Shown piece by piece: positions 36,692-44,901 of a DNA stretch of 64,000 nt. The DNA lies in the NCBI RefSeq assembly GCF_035668035.1, contig NZ_JAYMYJ010000047.1, forward strand, positions 32,558-96,557, in the 5' to 3' direction. How positions within the stretch are numbered: the stretch's first letter is position 1; each line of letters starts with the position of its first letter. The position numbers were made by a program, and so were the translations under genes. Source of the stretch: Thiothrix phosphatis (GTDB lineage: Bacteria > Pseudomonadota > Gammaproteobacteria > Thiotrichales > Thiotrichaceae). The notes under the pieces were generated by a model. The model was not told the DNA's origin and did no database searches. It was given only the letters and a program-made list of their open reading frames with translations.

Positions 36692-37584
36692 TGCTGAACG
36701 TCCACACCCGTCTGCAAACATGGCAGAAGCGTATTGAAGGCGTGCTGGAGGCTGTCCTGCCACCGCCATCCGCCCATCCGGCAAGGCTGCACGAAGCTTT
36801 GCGCTATTCGGTGCTGAATGGTGGCAAGCGGATGCGCCCCTTGCTGACGTATGCAACTGGCGAGGCGCTTGGGATTGCGCCGGATCATTTGGATATTCCA
36901 GCCGCTTCCATTGAGCTGGTGCATGTGTATTCGCTGGTGCATGATGATTTGCCTGCTATGGACAATGATGATCTCCGCCGTGGCAAACCGACCTGCCACA
37001 AGGCGTTCGACGAGCCGACCGCCATTCTGGTGGGGGATGCGTTGCAGGCGCTGGCTTTTCAGATTCTGGCTTCCCACCCTGGGATGAATGCATCCCCTGC
37101 GCAACGCCTGCGCATGATTGAGCAGCTTGCCCAAGCGGCTGGCTCCCGCGGCATGGTTGGCGGCCAAGCAATTGATCTCGCTGCCGTCGGTCGGGAGTTG
37201 ACCGAGGTGGAACTGGAAAACATGCATATCCACAAGACCGGCGCCCTGATCCGCGCCAGTGTGTTGATGGCGGCTTACAGTGTTGAAGCGGTGGATGCGC
37301 GTTGTTTGCAGCAACTGGACCATTTCGCCAAATGCATCGGGCTGGCATTCCAGGTGCAGGACGATATTCTGGATGTGGAAAGCGATACCCGGACACTGGG
37401 TAAGACCCGTGGGGTGGACGCGGCGGCAGGCAAGCCTACATACCCTTCCATCATCGGGCTGGCGGCTTCCAAGGCCAAATTGCAGGATTTGTATGACGAA
37501 GCCATGAGCGCCTTGCTATCATTCGATGAATCCGCGAATTTGCTGCGCGAAATTGCCGAGTTTACGGTCAAGCGTATACGATAA
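36691..37584 (+). CDS. ispA: Geranyl/farnesyl diphosphate synthase
   Basis: A 297-residue trans-prenyltransferase that extends DMAPP with IPP to farnesyl diphosphate. The two aspartate-rich magnesium motifs are present: DDLPAMDNDDLRRGKPTCHK near residue 87 and FQVQDDILDVESDT near residue 226. The large residue before the first motif fits a C15 product. It lies between xseB and dxs, as is typical, supplying precursors for quinones and undecaprenyl phosphate. Confidence 0.95.
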   Translation: MLNVHTRLQTWQKRIEGVLEAVLPPPSAHPARLHEALRYSVLNGGKRMRPLLTYATGEALGIAPDHLDIPAASIELVHVYSLVHDDLPAMDNDDLRRGKPTCHKAFDEPTAILVGDALQALAFQILASHPGMNASPAQRLRMIEQLAQAAGSRGMVGGQAIDLAAVGRELTEVELENMHIHKTGALIRASVLMAAYSVEAVDARCLQQLDHFAKCIGLAFQVQDDILDVESDTRTLGKTRGVDAAAGKPTYPSIIGLAASKAKLQDLYDEAMSALLSFDESANLLREIAEFTVKRIR

Positions 37585-37654
37585 ATAAAAAAACGGACAT
37601 GCTTACCGCAGTACTTCCATATTGATGCTTTGATGATTTAGGGGTTGGCCAAAC

Positions 37655-39547
37655 GTGCTTGAGACAATCAATTCCCCCGCCGATTTGCGGCGGCTGGATC
37701 TGGGTCAGTTACCGGCGTTATGCGCGGAGCTGCGTGAATTTTTGTTGGACTCAGTGTCCACCGGGGGAGGGCATTTTTCGTCCAATCTGGGTACGGTTGA
37801 GCTGACGGTGGCGCTGCATTATGCGTTTGACACGCCGTATGACAAGCTGGTGTGGGACGTGGGCCACCAAGCCTATCCACACAAAATCCTGACGGGCCGC
37901 CGTGACCAAATGAACAGCATCCGGCAAAAAAATGGTTTGTCAGGTTTTCCCAAGCGTTGTGAAAGTGAATACGACACTTTTGGGGTTGGGCATTCCAGCA
38001 CTTCCATCGGTGCCGCTTTGGGGATGGCGTTGGCGGCGCAGCAAAAAGGCGAGGATTTCCATTCCATCGCCATTATCGGCGATGGTGCCATGACCGCAGG
38101 GATGGCGTATGAGGCGCTCAACCACGCAGGCGATTTGGACGCCAACCTGATTGTGGTGCTGAATGACAATGAGATGTCGATTTCCCCGAATGTGGGGGCA
38201 TTGCGTAAATACCTGACGCGTTTGCTTTCCGGGCGTATGTATTCGACCATGCGCGAAAGCGGCAAGAAAGCGCTGTCGCACAGCAAATCCCTGTCCAAGC
38301 TTGCCAAACTGACCGAGGAACACATGAAAGGCATGGTGCTGCCCGGCACGTTGTTTGAAGAAATGGGCTTCAAGTATTACGGCCCAATTGACGGGCATGA
38401 TGTGGAGGAACTGGTGCATGTGCTGGACAACCTCAAGCAGATCAAGGGGCCGCGCCTGCTGCATGTGCTGACGCAAAAAGGCAAGGGTTATGAGCCTGCT
38501 GAAGAGGATCCTTGCGCTTACCATGGTGTCACCCCGTTCAACCTAAAAACAGGGCTGGTGTCCAGCAACAAAAAATCAACGCCAACCTATACGCAGGTTT
38601 TCGGCCAGTGGCTGTGTGATATGGCGGCGCAGGACGAGCGCCTGGTCGGGATTACGCCCGCCATGCGTGAAGGCTCCGGTCTGGTGGATTTTTCCGTACA
38701 ATTCCCGCAACGTTATTTTGATGTCGGCATCGCCGAGCAGCATGCGGTGACGTTGGCGGCAGGTCTTGCCTGTGAAGGCATGAAGCCGGTGGTGGCAATT
38801 TACTCTTCCTTCCTGCAACGGGCGTATGACCAGTTGTTGCATGATGTCGCCGTCCAGAACCTGCCGGTGCTGTTCGCCATTGACCGCGCTGGGCTGGTGG
38901 GGGCGGATGGGCCGACACATTCCGGCAACTATGACCTGTCATACCTGCGCTGCATACCCAATATGGTGGTGATGGCCCCGGCCGATGAAAATGAATGCCG
39001 CCAGATGTTGTTCACGGCTTTTTTGCTGGATTGCCCGACGGCGGTGCGCTATCCGCGTGGCAAGGGCATCGGCATTGAGCCGCAAGCCAAGATGGAGGCC
39101 ATCTCGGTAGGCAAGGCGCTGACGTTGCGTAGCGGTGGCGGTGATGTCGCCATTTTACTGTTCGGGTCGCTGCTGGCTGAAGCGCGGGCAGCGGCGGAAG
39201 AGTTGGATGCAACCCTCGTCAATATGCGATTTGTCAAGCCGTTGGACAAGGCCATGCTGCGGGAACTGGCGCAAGCCCACAGCCTGCTGGTGACGCTGGA
39301 AGACAATGCGGTGATGGGTGGGGCGGGCAGCGCAGTGAATGAGTGCCTGCATGAAGCTGGGCTGTCGGTGGATGTGATGAATTTGGGTTTGCCAGACGCC
39401 TATATTGAGCATGCTCAACGTGAGGAACAGCTTGCCGCTTGCGGGTTGGATGCACCAGGCATTGTGCAACGGGTGCGGGCTGGTTATGGAGGGCGGATTC
39501 GCATTGGCTTAACCTTGTGTCCTGTGCCACAATATGTCGCCAAATGA
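37655..39547 (+). CDS. dxs: 1-deoxy-D-xylulose-5-phosphate synthase
   Basis: A 630-residue thiamine-diphosphate enzyme that condenses pyruvate and glyceraldehyde 3-phosphate, the first step of the MEP isoprenoid route. The cofactor motif runs IGDGAMTAGMAYEALNHAGD with the NDN end near residue 180. The catalytic His region VWDVGHQAYPHKILTG and the pyrimidine domain (AEQHAVTLAAGLACEGMKPV) are present. The start is GTG 37655, 70 bases behind ispA. Confidence 0.97.
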   Translation: MLETINSPADLRRLDLGQLPALCAELREFLLDSVSTGGGHFSSNLGTVELTVALHYAFDTPYDKLVWDVGHQAYPHKILTGRRDQMNSIRQKNGLSGFPKRCESEYDTFGVGHSSTSIGAALGMALAAQQKGEDFHSIAIIGDGAMTAGMAYEALNHAGDLDANLIVVLNDNEMSISPNVGALRKYLTRLLSGRMYSTMRESGKKALSHSKSLSKLAKLTEEHMKGMVLPGTLFEEMGFKYYGPIDGHDVEELVHVLDNLKQIKGPRLLHVLTQKGKGYEPAEEDPCAYHGVTPFNLKTGLVSSNKKSTPTYTQVFGQWLCDMAAQDERLVGITPAMREGSGLVDFSVQFPQRYFDVGIAEQHAVTLAAGLACEGMKPVVAIYSSFLQRAYDQLLHDVAVQNLPVLFAIDRAGLVGADGPTHSGNYDLSYLRCIPNMVVMAPADENECRQMLFTAFLLDCPTAVRYPRGKGIGIEPQAKMEAISVGKALTLRSGGGDVAILLFGSLLAEARAAAEELDATLVNMRFVKPLDKAMLRELAQAHSLLVTLEDNAVMGGAGSAVNECLHEAGLSVDVMNLGLPDAYIEHAQREEQLAACGLDAPGIVQRVRAGYGGRIRIGLTLCPVPQYVAK

Positions 39548-39621
39548 TGTGTCAGGAATCGACTATAATCCTATGAAAAGTTCGGTTTCTCCCGTATTTC
39601 CAATTCCTGAGGAGTTGTTCC

Positions 39622-40248
39622 ATGAAGTTTTTTGTCGGCTTTTTTAGCCTCGAATGGATGCGTGTTTTTGATTTTATTGCGCCATTGGTTATCCGTTTGT
39701 TCCTTGCCCCGATGTTCTGGATTTCAGGGGTCAAGCGTTTGGGTCTTTTTTCCAGTTCCGATTTCGTTGTTTATAACCCTCTGACTTGGTTGAATACGGA
39801 AGCCTTCCAGCAAAGTGCCGCCAGTATGCACAACTCCCTGTTCACCGGCATGGGGGCGGAAACGCTGGTCATTTTGTTGGGTGTCATCGAGCTTGCCGCT
39901 GCCATTTGCTTGGTGCTGGGGTTTGCTGTGCGTTGGGTGACGCTGGCGTTGATGTTCGTGGTGGTGGTGTTGGGGCTGATTGCTATGGGTGACGCAGGTT
40001 TCGTCAATACCATGGAACAACTGGTAATGAGCCATGGTTATACCAATATGACGAACAATTTGACGGAAGTGTATCTGGTCTATTTCATTCTGTTGTTGGC
40101 CCTGTTCTTTATGGGTGCTGGCCGTTGGTTCAGCCTGGATTGGTACGTTTACCGCAGCTTTATGAAACGCATCGATGACAAGGCGGCGGCCCAGCATGAT
40201 CCGTTCGAAATTGATGCCACCGACGAGCCTGGCATTAGCAAGGTATAA
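39622..40248 (+). CDS. DoxX-type membrane protein
   Basis: A 208-residue inner-membrane protein with about four hydrophobic segments. APLVIRLFLAPMFWISGVKR (residues 20-39) and LVILLGVIELAAAICLVLGF (about 90-109) match the DoxX pattern of a short helix bundle. Function is not fixed for the family; members occur with thiosulfate or quinone-linked oxidation and with copper-related HvfX systems, but none of those partners lies nearby. A TATAAT at 39564-39569 may be its -10. A terminator follows. Confidence 0.75.
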   Translation: MKFFVGFFSLEWMRVFDFIAPLVIRLFLAPMFWISGVKRLGLFSSSDFVVYNPLTWLNTEAFQQSAASMHNSLFTGMGAETLVILLGVIELAAAICLVLGFAVRWVTLALMFVVVVLGLIAMGDAGFVNTMEQLVMSHGYTNMTNNLTEVYLVYFILLLALFFMGAGRWFSLDWYVYRSFMKRIDDKAAAQHDPFEIDATDEPGISKV

Positions 40249-40266
40249 TGGCTTCCCCTCTCTGCA

Positions 40267-40293
40267 AAAGGCTGCTTTAGGCAGCCTTTTTTT
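40267..40293 (+). terminator. Terminator, probably bidirectional
   Basis: AAAGGCTGC pairs with GCAGCCTTT around TTTA, with a run of seven T on the plus strand and A-rich sequence on the other side. It lies between convergent genes ending at 40248 and 40292. Confidence 0.85.
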
Positions 40294-40552
40294 ATTGGCG
40301 GATTTCCCCACGTTCACGCATTGCCTTGACTTTGGCGTCGTTACGCTTCATCAATTGCAAGGTCAGGTAGATTTTGGCGGGAATGGACAGGAACAATCCG
40401 CCAGCAATCAGCCCCGCCACAATGGCGATCCCTGTCACTCCGCGTGCGGTCACAATGTCTGTGAAGATCACCAGCCCTACGCCCGTGGCGCTGATGCTCA
40501 GGCCGACGATGATCAGGGCAAACATAAAGCGTGTCACCTGTTGTTCTTTCAT
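40292..40552 (-). CDS. Small two-helix membrane protein, unknown
   Basis: An 86-residue protein with two hydrophobic helices (FMFALIIVGLSISATGVGLV at residues 9-28 and VTGIAIVAGLIAGGLFLSIP about 39-58) and a basic cytoplasmic-looking tail, KRNDAKVKAMRERGEIRQ. I do not recognise a family. A 20-base palindrome lies 59 bases upstream of its start. Confidence 0.65.
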   Translation of the reverse strand: MKEQQVTRFMFALIIVGLSISATGVGLVIFTDIVTARGVTGIAIVAGLIAGGLFLSIPAKIYLTLQLMKRNDAKVKAMRERGEIRQ

Positions 40553-40610
40553 GGTTGCCTGCCTTTGCGGCTAAATTAAAAGGTTGATTATCCTATTGTG
40601 GATACGGGAG

Positions 40611-40630
40611 TAATTGACCGTTGTCAATTA
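40611..40630. promoter_or_regulatory. 20-bp perfect palindrome
   Basis: TAATTGAC and GTCAATTA are perfect eight-base arms around CGTT. It lies just behind the stop of the coiled-coil gene and 59 bases ahead of the small membrane gene, both on the minus strand. It could be an operator for the latter or a weak terminator for the former; it lacks a U-run. Confidence 0.45.
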
Positions 40631-40637
40631 TGCAGGA

Positions 40638-42710
40638 TCAACCAGTTGCCGAACTGAAAAGGTGTAGCTGTTGCCCCAGTTTTTGTAACAGTGCGTCCCG
40701 TTGTTGCAGGGCTTTTTCCTTGTGCAACAATTGTTGGTTGAGCTGGGCGATAATGGTGTCCTTCAGGTTGATCACCTTGTCACGCTGCTCAATTTTGTGT
40801 TCATAACTATGGTGTTCTGTGGCCAACGCCTGTTGTTTGCCGGTTAGCGTCGCCAGCATTTCCAGTTGCTGTTGCAAGGCGGTTTCCCGTTCCACGTATT
40901 CACGTTCACGGTCGTTGAGGGCGTCTGCGCGCTGCTGGATTTTGCGCAAGGTTTCTTCCTGTGCGCTTTCTTTCTGCTGATATTGGTTGATCAGTTCTGC
41001 TAGGTGGGTATGCAAGGTTTGTAAGGTGGTGTCACGTTCGGTGAACTGGCGTTCGCGGTCGCTGAGGTGGGTTTCGCGTTGCTGGAGCGTTTGTTCCTGC
41101 TGTTGCAGCAATTGTGTGGCTTTGTCCCGTTCAGCCTCTTGCTGCTGCTGCCTTGCGGTGAGTGCCGCCAACGTGTCCATATGCTGTAACAGCAGGGCTT
41201 CGCGGCTGGCGTGCTGACGTTCGCGTTCGGCCAGGCTTTCTTCCCGCAGGCGGATTTCTTCCTCCCGAGTCCCTAGTGCTTGGTCACGTTCATTGAGCAG
41301 GCGGCCTTGCTCCAGGATGTGCTGGTCCTTGGCTTGCATGGCCCTGTCATGTTCACCAAGTTGTTGGGTTATTGTCTCCAGTTGTTGCGCCTGCTGTTGG
41401 ACGAACTGGTCTTTTTCCGCCAGCAACTGGTCTTTGCTGCTGGTGAGGGTGGCGTATTCGGCCAGACGGTTTTCCTTGTCAAGCAGGAGGTTTTCCATTT
41501 CCTTGATATGGGCGTCATGGCTGGCGATGCGCTGTTGGTGCTGTTGCAGGCTGTGGTCAATCGCCAGGATTTGTTCTTGCAGGGAGGAAATCGACTGGTC
41601 ACGCTGCTGGATGTGTTTGTCGCGTTCCTGAAGTTGCAGGAATTGGGCGCTGATCTGTTCATCCCGGCGTTGCAGGTTACGTTCCCGCTCATGGATGGTC
41701 TGGTCGCGGACGGTGAGCAATTGCTCCTTTTCCTGTAACTGTACGCCGCTTTGGATGAGTAACTGTTCCCGTTCCTGGCTGATCTGTTCCTTTTCATGCA
41801 GCAGGCGGGTTTGCTCGGCCAACTGTTCGTTGCGCAGGCTGATCTGGTCGATTTTTTTCCTCATCAGCTTGTCGCGCTGGTGGAGCTGCAAGTCCTTTTC
41901 CAGGAGCAGGTCATCCCGGCGTTGCAACAGGCGGTCAACATCCCGCAGGCGCAGGTCGCGTTGCTGAACCTGGGTGTCACGCTCCTTCAGGTGGCGGTCA
42001 CGGTCAGTCAGTTGCCGGTTGCGTTCATGCAGGAGTTGCTCTTGAACGTAGATGCGTTGCTGATGCTCACGCACCCAACGGTTGAGGGCATCCAGCTGCT
42101 GGCTGAGTTCTTGGACGCTTTCATCCCGTTTGGCGACCTGTTTGTCGCGATTTTCAATCTCACGGTCACGCTTGCTGATGTGGTTGTCTTTTTCTTCCAG
42201 GCGGCGGTTACGGATGTGGATTTGGTCTTCGCGTTCGAGGATATATTTTTCTTTCTGGCTGGCAAGTTGCTCAATGTCGCGGGCGCGGTTTTCCAGTTCG
42301 CGGATGATCTGGTCACGTTCGTGGATGACTTCCTCTTTCTGCTGGAGAACGGTATGGCGTTGGGCGAGCTGGTTTTCGAATGCTTGGGCGTTGCCCTGGC
42401 TGGCTTGCAACAACTTTTCTTTGTCGTGGAGCAACTGTTCCTTGCGCTCCATATGCTGGTCACGATCCCGCAGCGCTTGTTCCAGTGAGCCGATGAGCTG
42501 CTCTTTGTGTTTGAGGACAGTGTCAAGTTCGTTCAGCTTTTCCTCTGTCGCCTGTAGACGCCCATAAGCATCACGCCAGCGGTCAATCAACGTCTGGCGA
42601 TCAGCAGCGGTCAGGAAACGATTGCCCTCGATTTTTTCAATCAGTGTCAATTCTTCGCGGTTCATTGTCATGCTGTTCGGCAGCTTATCCGGTTGTTCGC
42701 TGTGTGGCAT
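40638..42710 (-). CDS. 690-residue heptad-repeat coiled-coil protein
   Basis: Almost the whole chain after residue 60 is predicted coiled coil by eye: strict seven-residue periodicity with Arg-Asp at fixed places, for example LQERDKHIQQRDQSI, HERDQIIRELENRA and LLHEKEQISQEREQLL. A short hydrophilic start (MPHSEQPDKLPNSMTMNREE) has no signal peptide, and no membrane segment or ATPase head is present, so it is not an SMC-type protein. It is rich in Gln, Glu, Arg and Leu. Function unknown; a filament, scaffold or spacer role is inference. It diverges from rpoH, and a CIRCE operator lies 62 bases upstream, so it may belong to the heat-shock regulon. The start lacks a clear Shine-Dalgarno; ATG 42671 or 42665 are alternatives. 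Confidence 0.8.
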   Translation of the reverse strand: MPHSEQPDKLPNSMTMNREELTLIEKIEGNRFLTAADRQTLIDRWRDAYGRLQATEEKLNELDTVLKHKEQLIGSLEQALRDRDQHMERKEQLLHDKEKLLQASQGNAQAFENQLAQRHTVLQQKEEVIHERDQIIRELENRARDIEQLASQKEKYILEREDQIHIRNRRLEEKDNHISKRDREIENRDKQVAKRDESVQELSQQLDALNRWVREHQQRIYVQEQLLHERNRQLTDRDRHLKERDTQVQQRDLRLRDVDRLLQRRDDLLLEKDLQLHQRDKLMRKKIDQISLRNEQLAEQTRLLHEKEQISQEREQLLIQSGVQLQEKEQLLTVRDQTIHERERNLQRRDEQISAQFLQLQERDKHIQQRDQSISSLQEQILAIDHSLQQHQQRIASHDAHIKEMENLLLDKENRLAEYATLTSSKDQLLAEKDQFVQQQAQQLETITQQLGEHDRAMQAKDQHILEQGRLLNERDQALGTREEEIRLREESLAERERQHASREALLLQHMDTLAALTARQQQQEAERDKATQLLQQQEQTLQQRETHLSDRERQFTERDTTLQTLHTHLAELINQYQQKESAQEETLRKIQQRADALNDREREYVERETALQQQLEMLATLTGKQQALATEHHSYEHKIEQRDKVINLKDTIIAQLNQQLLHKEKALQQRDALLQKLGQQLHLFSSATG

Positions 42711-42771
42711 AATAATGTGCTAAAAATAACAAGGCATGAATCAAGCACAAAAACTGAACCCCATGAGGTTA

Positions 42772-42798
42772 TTAGCACTCTAAGAGGAAGAGTGCTAA
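42772..42798. promoter_or_regulatory. CIRCE operator (HrcA binding site)
   Basis: TTAGCACTC (42772-42780), nine spacer bases and GAGTGCTAA (42790-42798) match the CIRCE consensus in all eighteen arm positions. HrcA is the known repressor at CIRCE. The site is 33 bases before rpoH and 61 before the divergent coiled-coil gene; TAATAT at its right edge could be a -10 covered by the repressor. Confidence 0.93.
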
Positions 42799-42831
42799 TA
42801 TGAGCCATAACACTAACAGGAGGCTACATAC

Positions 42832-43701
42832 ATGAACAACGCATTGATGCTGAGAGGACAAACCTTGCCGGTTCCGGTAGGGAATCTGGAAAGCTACATC
42901 CATGCGATTCATTCCATCCCCGTGCTGGAAGCCGAAGAAGAGCGCGAACTGGCGGAACGTCTGAGATACGCAGGCGATTTGGAAGCGGCACGTCAATTGA
43001 TCCTGCACAACCTACGTTTTGTGGTGAAGGTGGCACGCGGGTATAGCGGCTACGGCTTGCCACTGGGTGATTTGGTGCAGGAGGGTAATGTTGGCTTGAT
43101 GAAAGCTGTCAAACGTTTCGAACCTGAAATGAATGTGCGCCTGATCTCTTTCGCTGTGCATTGGATCCGGGCGGAAATTCACGAATTTATCCTGCGCAAC
43201 TGGAAAATTGTCAAAGTGGCGACCACCAAGGCGCAGCGCAAGCTGTTCTTCAATCTGCGCAGCAGCAAGCAGCGGCTGGGCTGGCTGAATCACGAAGAGG
43301 CGCAAGCCATGGCTGAAGATTTGGGCGTCAGCACGGCTGAAGTGCTGGAGATGGAGAAACGCCTTAGCGCCAATGATGTTGCTTTCGACCTGAGCATGGA
43401 TCAGGAGGACGATGACTCCGCCAGCTTTTCGCCCAGCCAGTATTTGGCGGCGGATGATGCTGATCCGGCGGAAACACTGGAAGCGGAAGAGTGGGACACT
43501 TACACGCGGGAACGCTTTCAGGATGCATTGGCGAAGTTGGATGCACGCAGCCAAGATATTCTGGCCAACCGTTGGCTTGTTGAAAACAAGGCGACCTTGC
43601 ATGAACTGGCCGAAAAATACAATGTATCTGCCGAACGTATCCGTCAATTGGAAAATGCAGCCATCAACAAACTGCGGTTGGGCGTGATGGAAGCTGCGTA
43701 A
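42832..43701 (+). CDS. rpoH: Heat-shock sigma factor RpoH (sigma-32)
   Basis: A 289-residue sigma-70-family factor. The RpoH box QRKLFFNLR, unique to sigma-32, is at residues 135-143. Region 2 contains GLPLGDLVQEGNVGLMKAVK and region 4 ends in the helix-turn-helix LHELAEKYNVSAERIRQLEN. The start is ATG 42832 with AGGAGG nine bases upstream. A perfect CIRCE site in front indicates HrcA control of the sigma factor itself, and a sigma-32 promoter precedes clpB 7 kb away. A hairpin at 43736 ends transcription. Confidence 0.97.
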   Translation: MNNALMLRGQTLPVPVGNLESYIHAIHSIPVLEAEEERELAERLRYAGDLEAARQLILHNLRFVVKVARGYSGYGLPLGDLVQEGNVGLMKAVKRFEPEMNVRLISFAVHWIRAEIHEFILRNWKIVKVATTKAQRKLFFNLRSSKQRLGWLNHEEAQAMAEDLGVSTAEVLEMEKRLSANDVAFDLSMDQEDDDSASFSPSQYLAADDADPAETLEAEEWDTYTRERFQDALAKLDARSQDILANRWLVENKATLHELAEKYNVSAERIRQLENAAINKLRLGVMEAA

Positions 43702-43735
43702 AGCTTGGTAGAAACGCCGCTTGTTGGGACAATAG

Positions 43736-43762
43736 AAAAAGGCCGCAAAAGCGGCCTTTTTG
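43736..43762. terminator. Bidirectional terminator after rpoH
   Basis: AAAAAGGCCGC pairs with GCGGCCTTTTT around AAAA, with A and T runs on both sides. It serves rpoH on the plus strand and the microprotein gene ending at 43779 on the minus strand. Confidence 0.88.
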
Positions 43763-43778
43763 GTGAAGATGCTGGCGT

Positions 43779-43874
43779 TTAACCGAAGAACGCTACCGAC
43801 AGGAAGCTGAACCACGCAAAAACAATCATCCCTATAATGAGAAGCATCGGGAAGCCATAATCCCAGCTCAACAT
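43779..43874 (-). CDS. 31-residue membrane microprotein A
   Basis: An unlisted short gene: ATG at 43874, stop TAA at 43779-43781, with AGAGG nine bases before the ATG. The product starts MLSWDYGFPMLL, contains one hydrophobic helix and ends IVFAWFSFLSVAFFG. Microprotein B, 142 bases upstream on the same strand, shares the frame M-x-S-x-DYG-x-P, then IVFAWFSF and SV, and has exactly the same length. Two such genes with matching length, motif and ribosome sites argue strongly that they are translated. Family and function are unknown; small subunits of membrane complexes such as oxidases are of this size, but I see no specific match. Confidence 0.72.
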   Translation of the reverse strand: MLSWDYGFPMLLIIGMIVFAWFSFLSVAFFG

Positions 43875-44016
43875 ATCTACATACCTCTATTAATCTTTGC
43901 AGGGGAAAGGATAAAAGAATACCTCCACCCTGACAAGATCAAAAGGCACTTGCAAATACATGTGATTGGCCAAAATGAAAACTGTTCATCCTGGCCATTT
44001 AGGCTTTTTCTCTTGC

Positions 44017-44112
44017 TTAACCGGAGAAAACAACGGAAAAGAAGCTGAACCACGCGAACACGATAAGGGCAACAACGATTGCCGCTGGCAGGCCGTAGTC
44101 AAAACTAAACAT
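44017..44112 (-). CDS. 31-residue membrane microprotein B
   Basis: ATG at 44112, stop TAA at 44017-44019, with AGAGAGGAAATAAC directly before the start. The product begins MFSFDYGLPAAIVV and ends IVFAWFSFFSVVFSG, a single transmembrane helix flanked by almost nothing. It is a paralogue of microprotein A, with the same length and about eighteen shared residues. A good promoter (TTGAGA, 17 bases, TAATAT) starts about 50 bases upstream, so B then A probably form one transcript ending at the terminator shared with rpoH. Function unknown. Confidence 0.72.
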   Translation of the reverse strand: MFSFDYGLPAAIVVALIVFAWFSFFSVVFSG

Positions 44113-44162
44113 GTTATTTCCTCTCTAATAAAGTCACTGAGTGGCGCACAGTATGCCGAAAG

Positions 44163-44191
44163 ATATTAACCGGTATCTTGACATGTCTCAA
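44163..44191 (-). promoter_or_regulatory. Promoter for the microprotein genes
   Basis: On the minus strand TTGAGA (44191-44186), 17 bases and TAATAT (44168-44163) precede microprotein B by about 50 bases. A seven-base inverted repeat, CCGGTAT at 44170-44176 with ATACCGG at 44194-44200, brackets the -35 and may be an operator. Confidence 0.6.
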
Positions 44192-44271
44192 TAATACCGG
44201 AATCCTTTCATCTGCATGTCATCAGAGATGGGCAGACTATGCGGCAGTCTGTCAGGCAAAAGGAAACGGAG

Positions 44272-44853
44272 ATGCTCAGGTTAAACCAACTCATCCTGCG
44301 CACGGACGTTAGTGGGATGCCGCTGGAATGGATACATTTTCAAACAGCGGTCAAACTTTATTATACCGAGCAGGTGGCCTACACTTGCGGAACGCCCATT
44401 CTTAAAATCCATGGCGGCGTCAACGCCAAAACCGGACACCGCAGCCGGATTGATCTGAATTCCATCATTGCCACTTACGGCAGCAAGCATACGCTGTATG
44501 AACATTATGTGCCGCCGCTGAACAATCCAACCTTGTTTCGGCGCGACGACCATATCTGTTTGTATTGCGGCGAACATTTTCTGGAAAAGGACTTGTCCCG
44601 CGACCATGTCATGCCGCTGGTTCGGGGCGGACGCGATGTGTGGACGAACGTTGTCACTGCCTGCAAGCACTGCAACAGCCACAAAGGCGGGCGCACGCCG
44701 GAACAAGCCCACATGCCATTGCTGGCGATCCCGTTCCAACCCAATTATGCGGAATATGTCTATCTCCAGGGGCGGCATATCTTGGCTGATCAGATGGAAT
44801 TCCTGAGCGCCCATTTCCCGCGCGACAGCAAACTGCGGGAACGCAGCCATTAA
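44272..44853 (+). CDS. HNH endonuclease
   Basis: A 193-residue protein with a C-terminal HNH fold: ICLYCGEHFLEKDLSRDHVM at about residues 98-117, then PLVRGGRDVWTNVVTACKHC and NSHKGGRTPEQA. Two CxxC pairs would hold zinc, and DHV plus the downstream Asn and His form the ββα-metal site. The N-terminal 90 residues (MLRLNQLILRTDVSGMPLEW) are the type seen in stand-alone bacterial HNH proteins of unknown target. The start ATG 44272 has AGGAAACGGAG in front. No methylase or phage genes are adjacent. Confidence 0.88.
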   Translation: MLRLNQLILRTDVSGMPLEWIHFQTAVKLYYTEQVAYTCGTPILKIHGGVNAKTGHRSRIDLNSIIATYGSKHTLYEHYVPPLNNPTLFRRDDHICLYCGEHFLEKDLSRDHVMPLVRGGRDVWTNVVTACKHCNSHKGGRTPEQAHMPLLAIPFQPNYAEYVYLQGRHILADQMEFLSAHFPRDSKLRERSH

Positions 44854-44901
44854 TGGCGGATTTTGTCCTATAGTTAGGGCTGGTTCACCAAGGATCTACC
44901 T

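Noticed and set aside
41796..42488. Hydrophobic-looking plus-strand frame inside the coiled-coil gene
   Set aside because: The repeated CTG/CAG-rich coding of the heptad protein creates leucine-rich frames on the other strand; no start signal or family supports it.
42759..42766. CCCCATGA upstream of rpoH as a sigma-32 -10 box
   Set aside because: The only -35-like element (GCATGAA) is 18 bases away, outside the 11-16 range, and matches poorly.
43779..44112. CydX-, CcoQ- or KdpF-type assignment of the microproteins
   Set aside because: Only the size and single helix agree; the conserved motifs do not match those families as I know them.
43966..44169. 67-codon plus-strand frame after rpoH
   Set aside because: It is antisense to microprotein B and its promoter and lacks a ribosome site.
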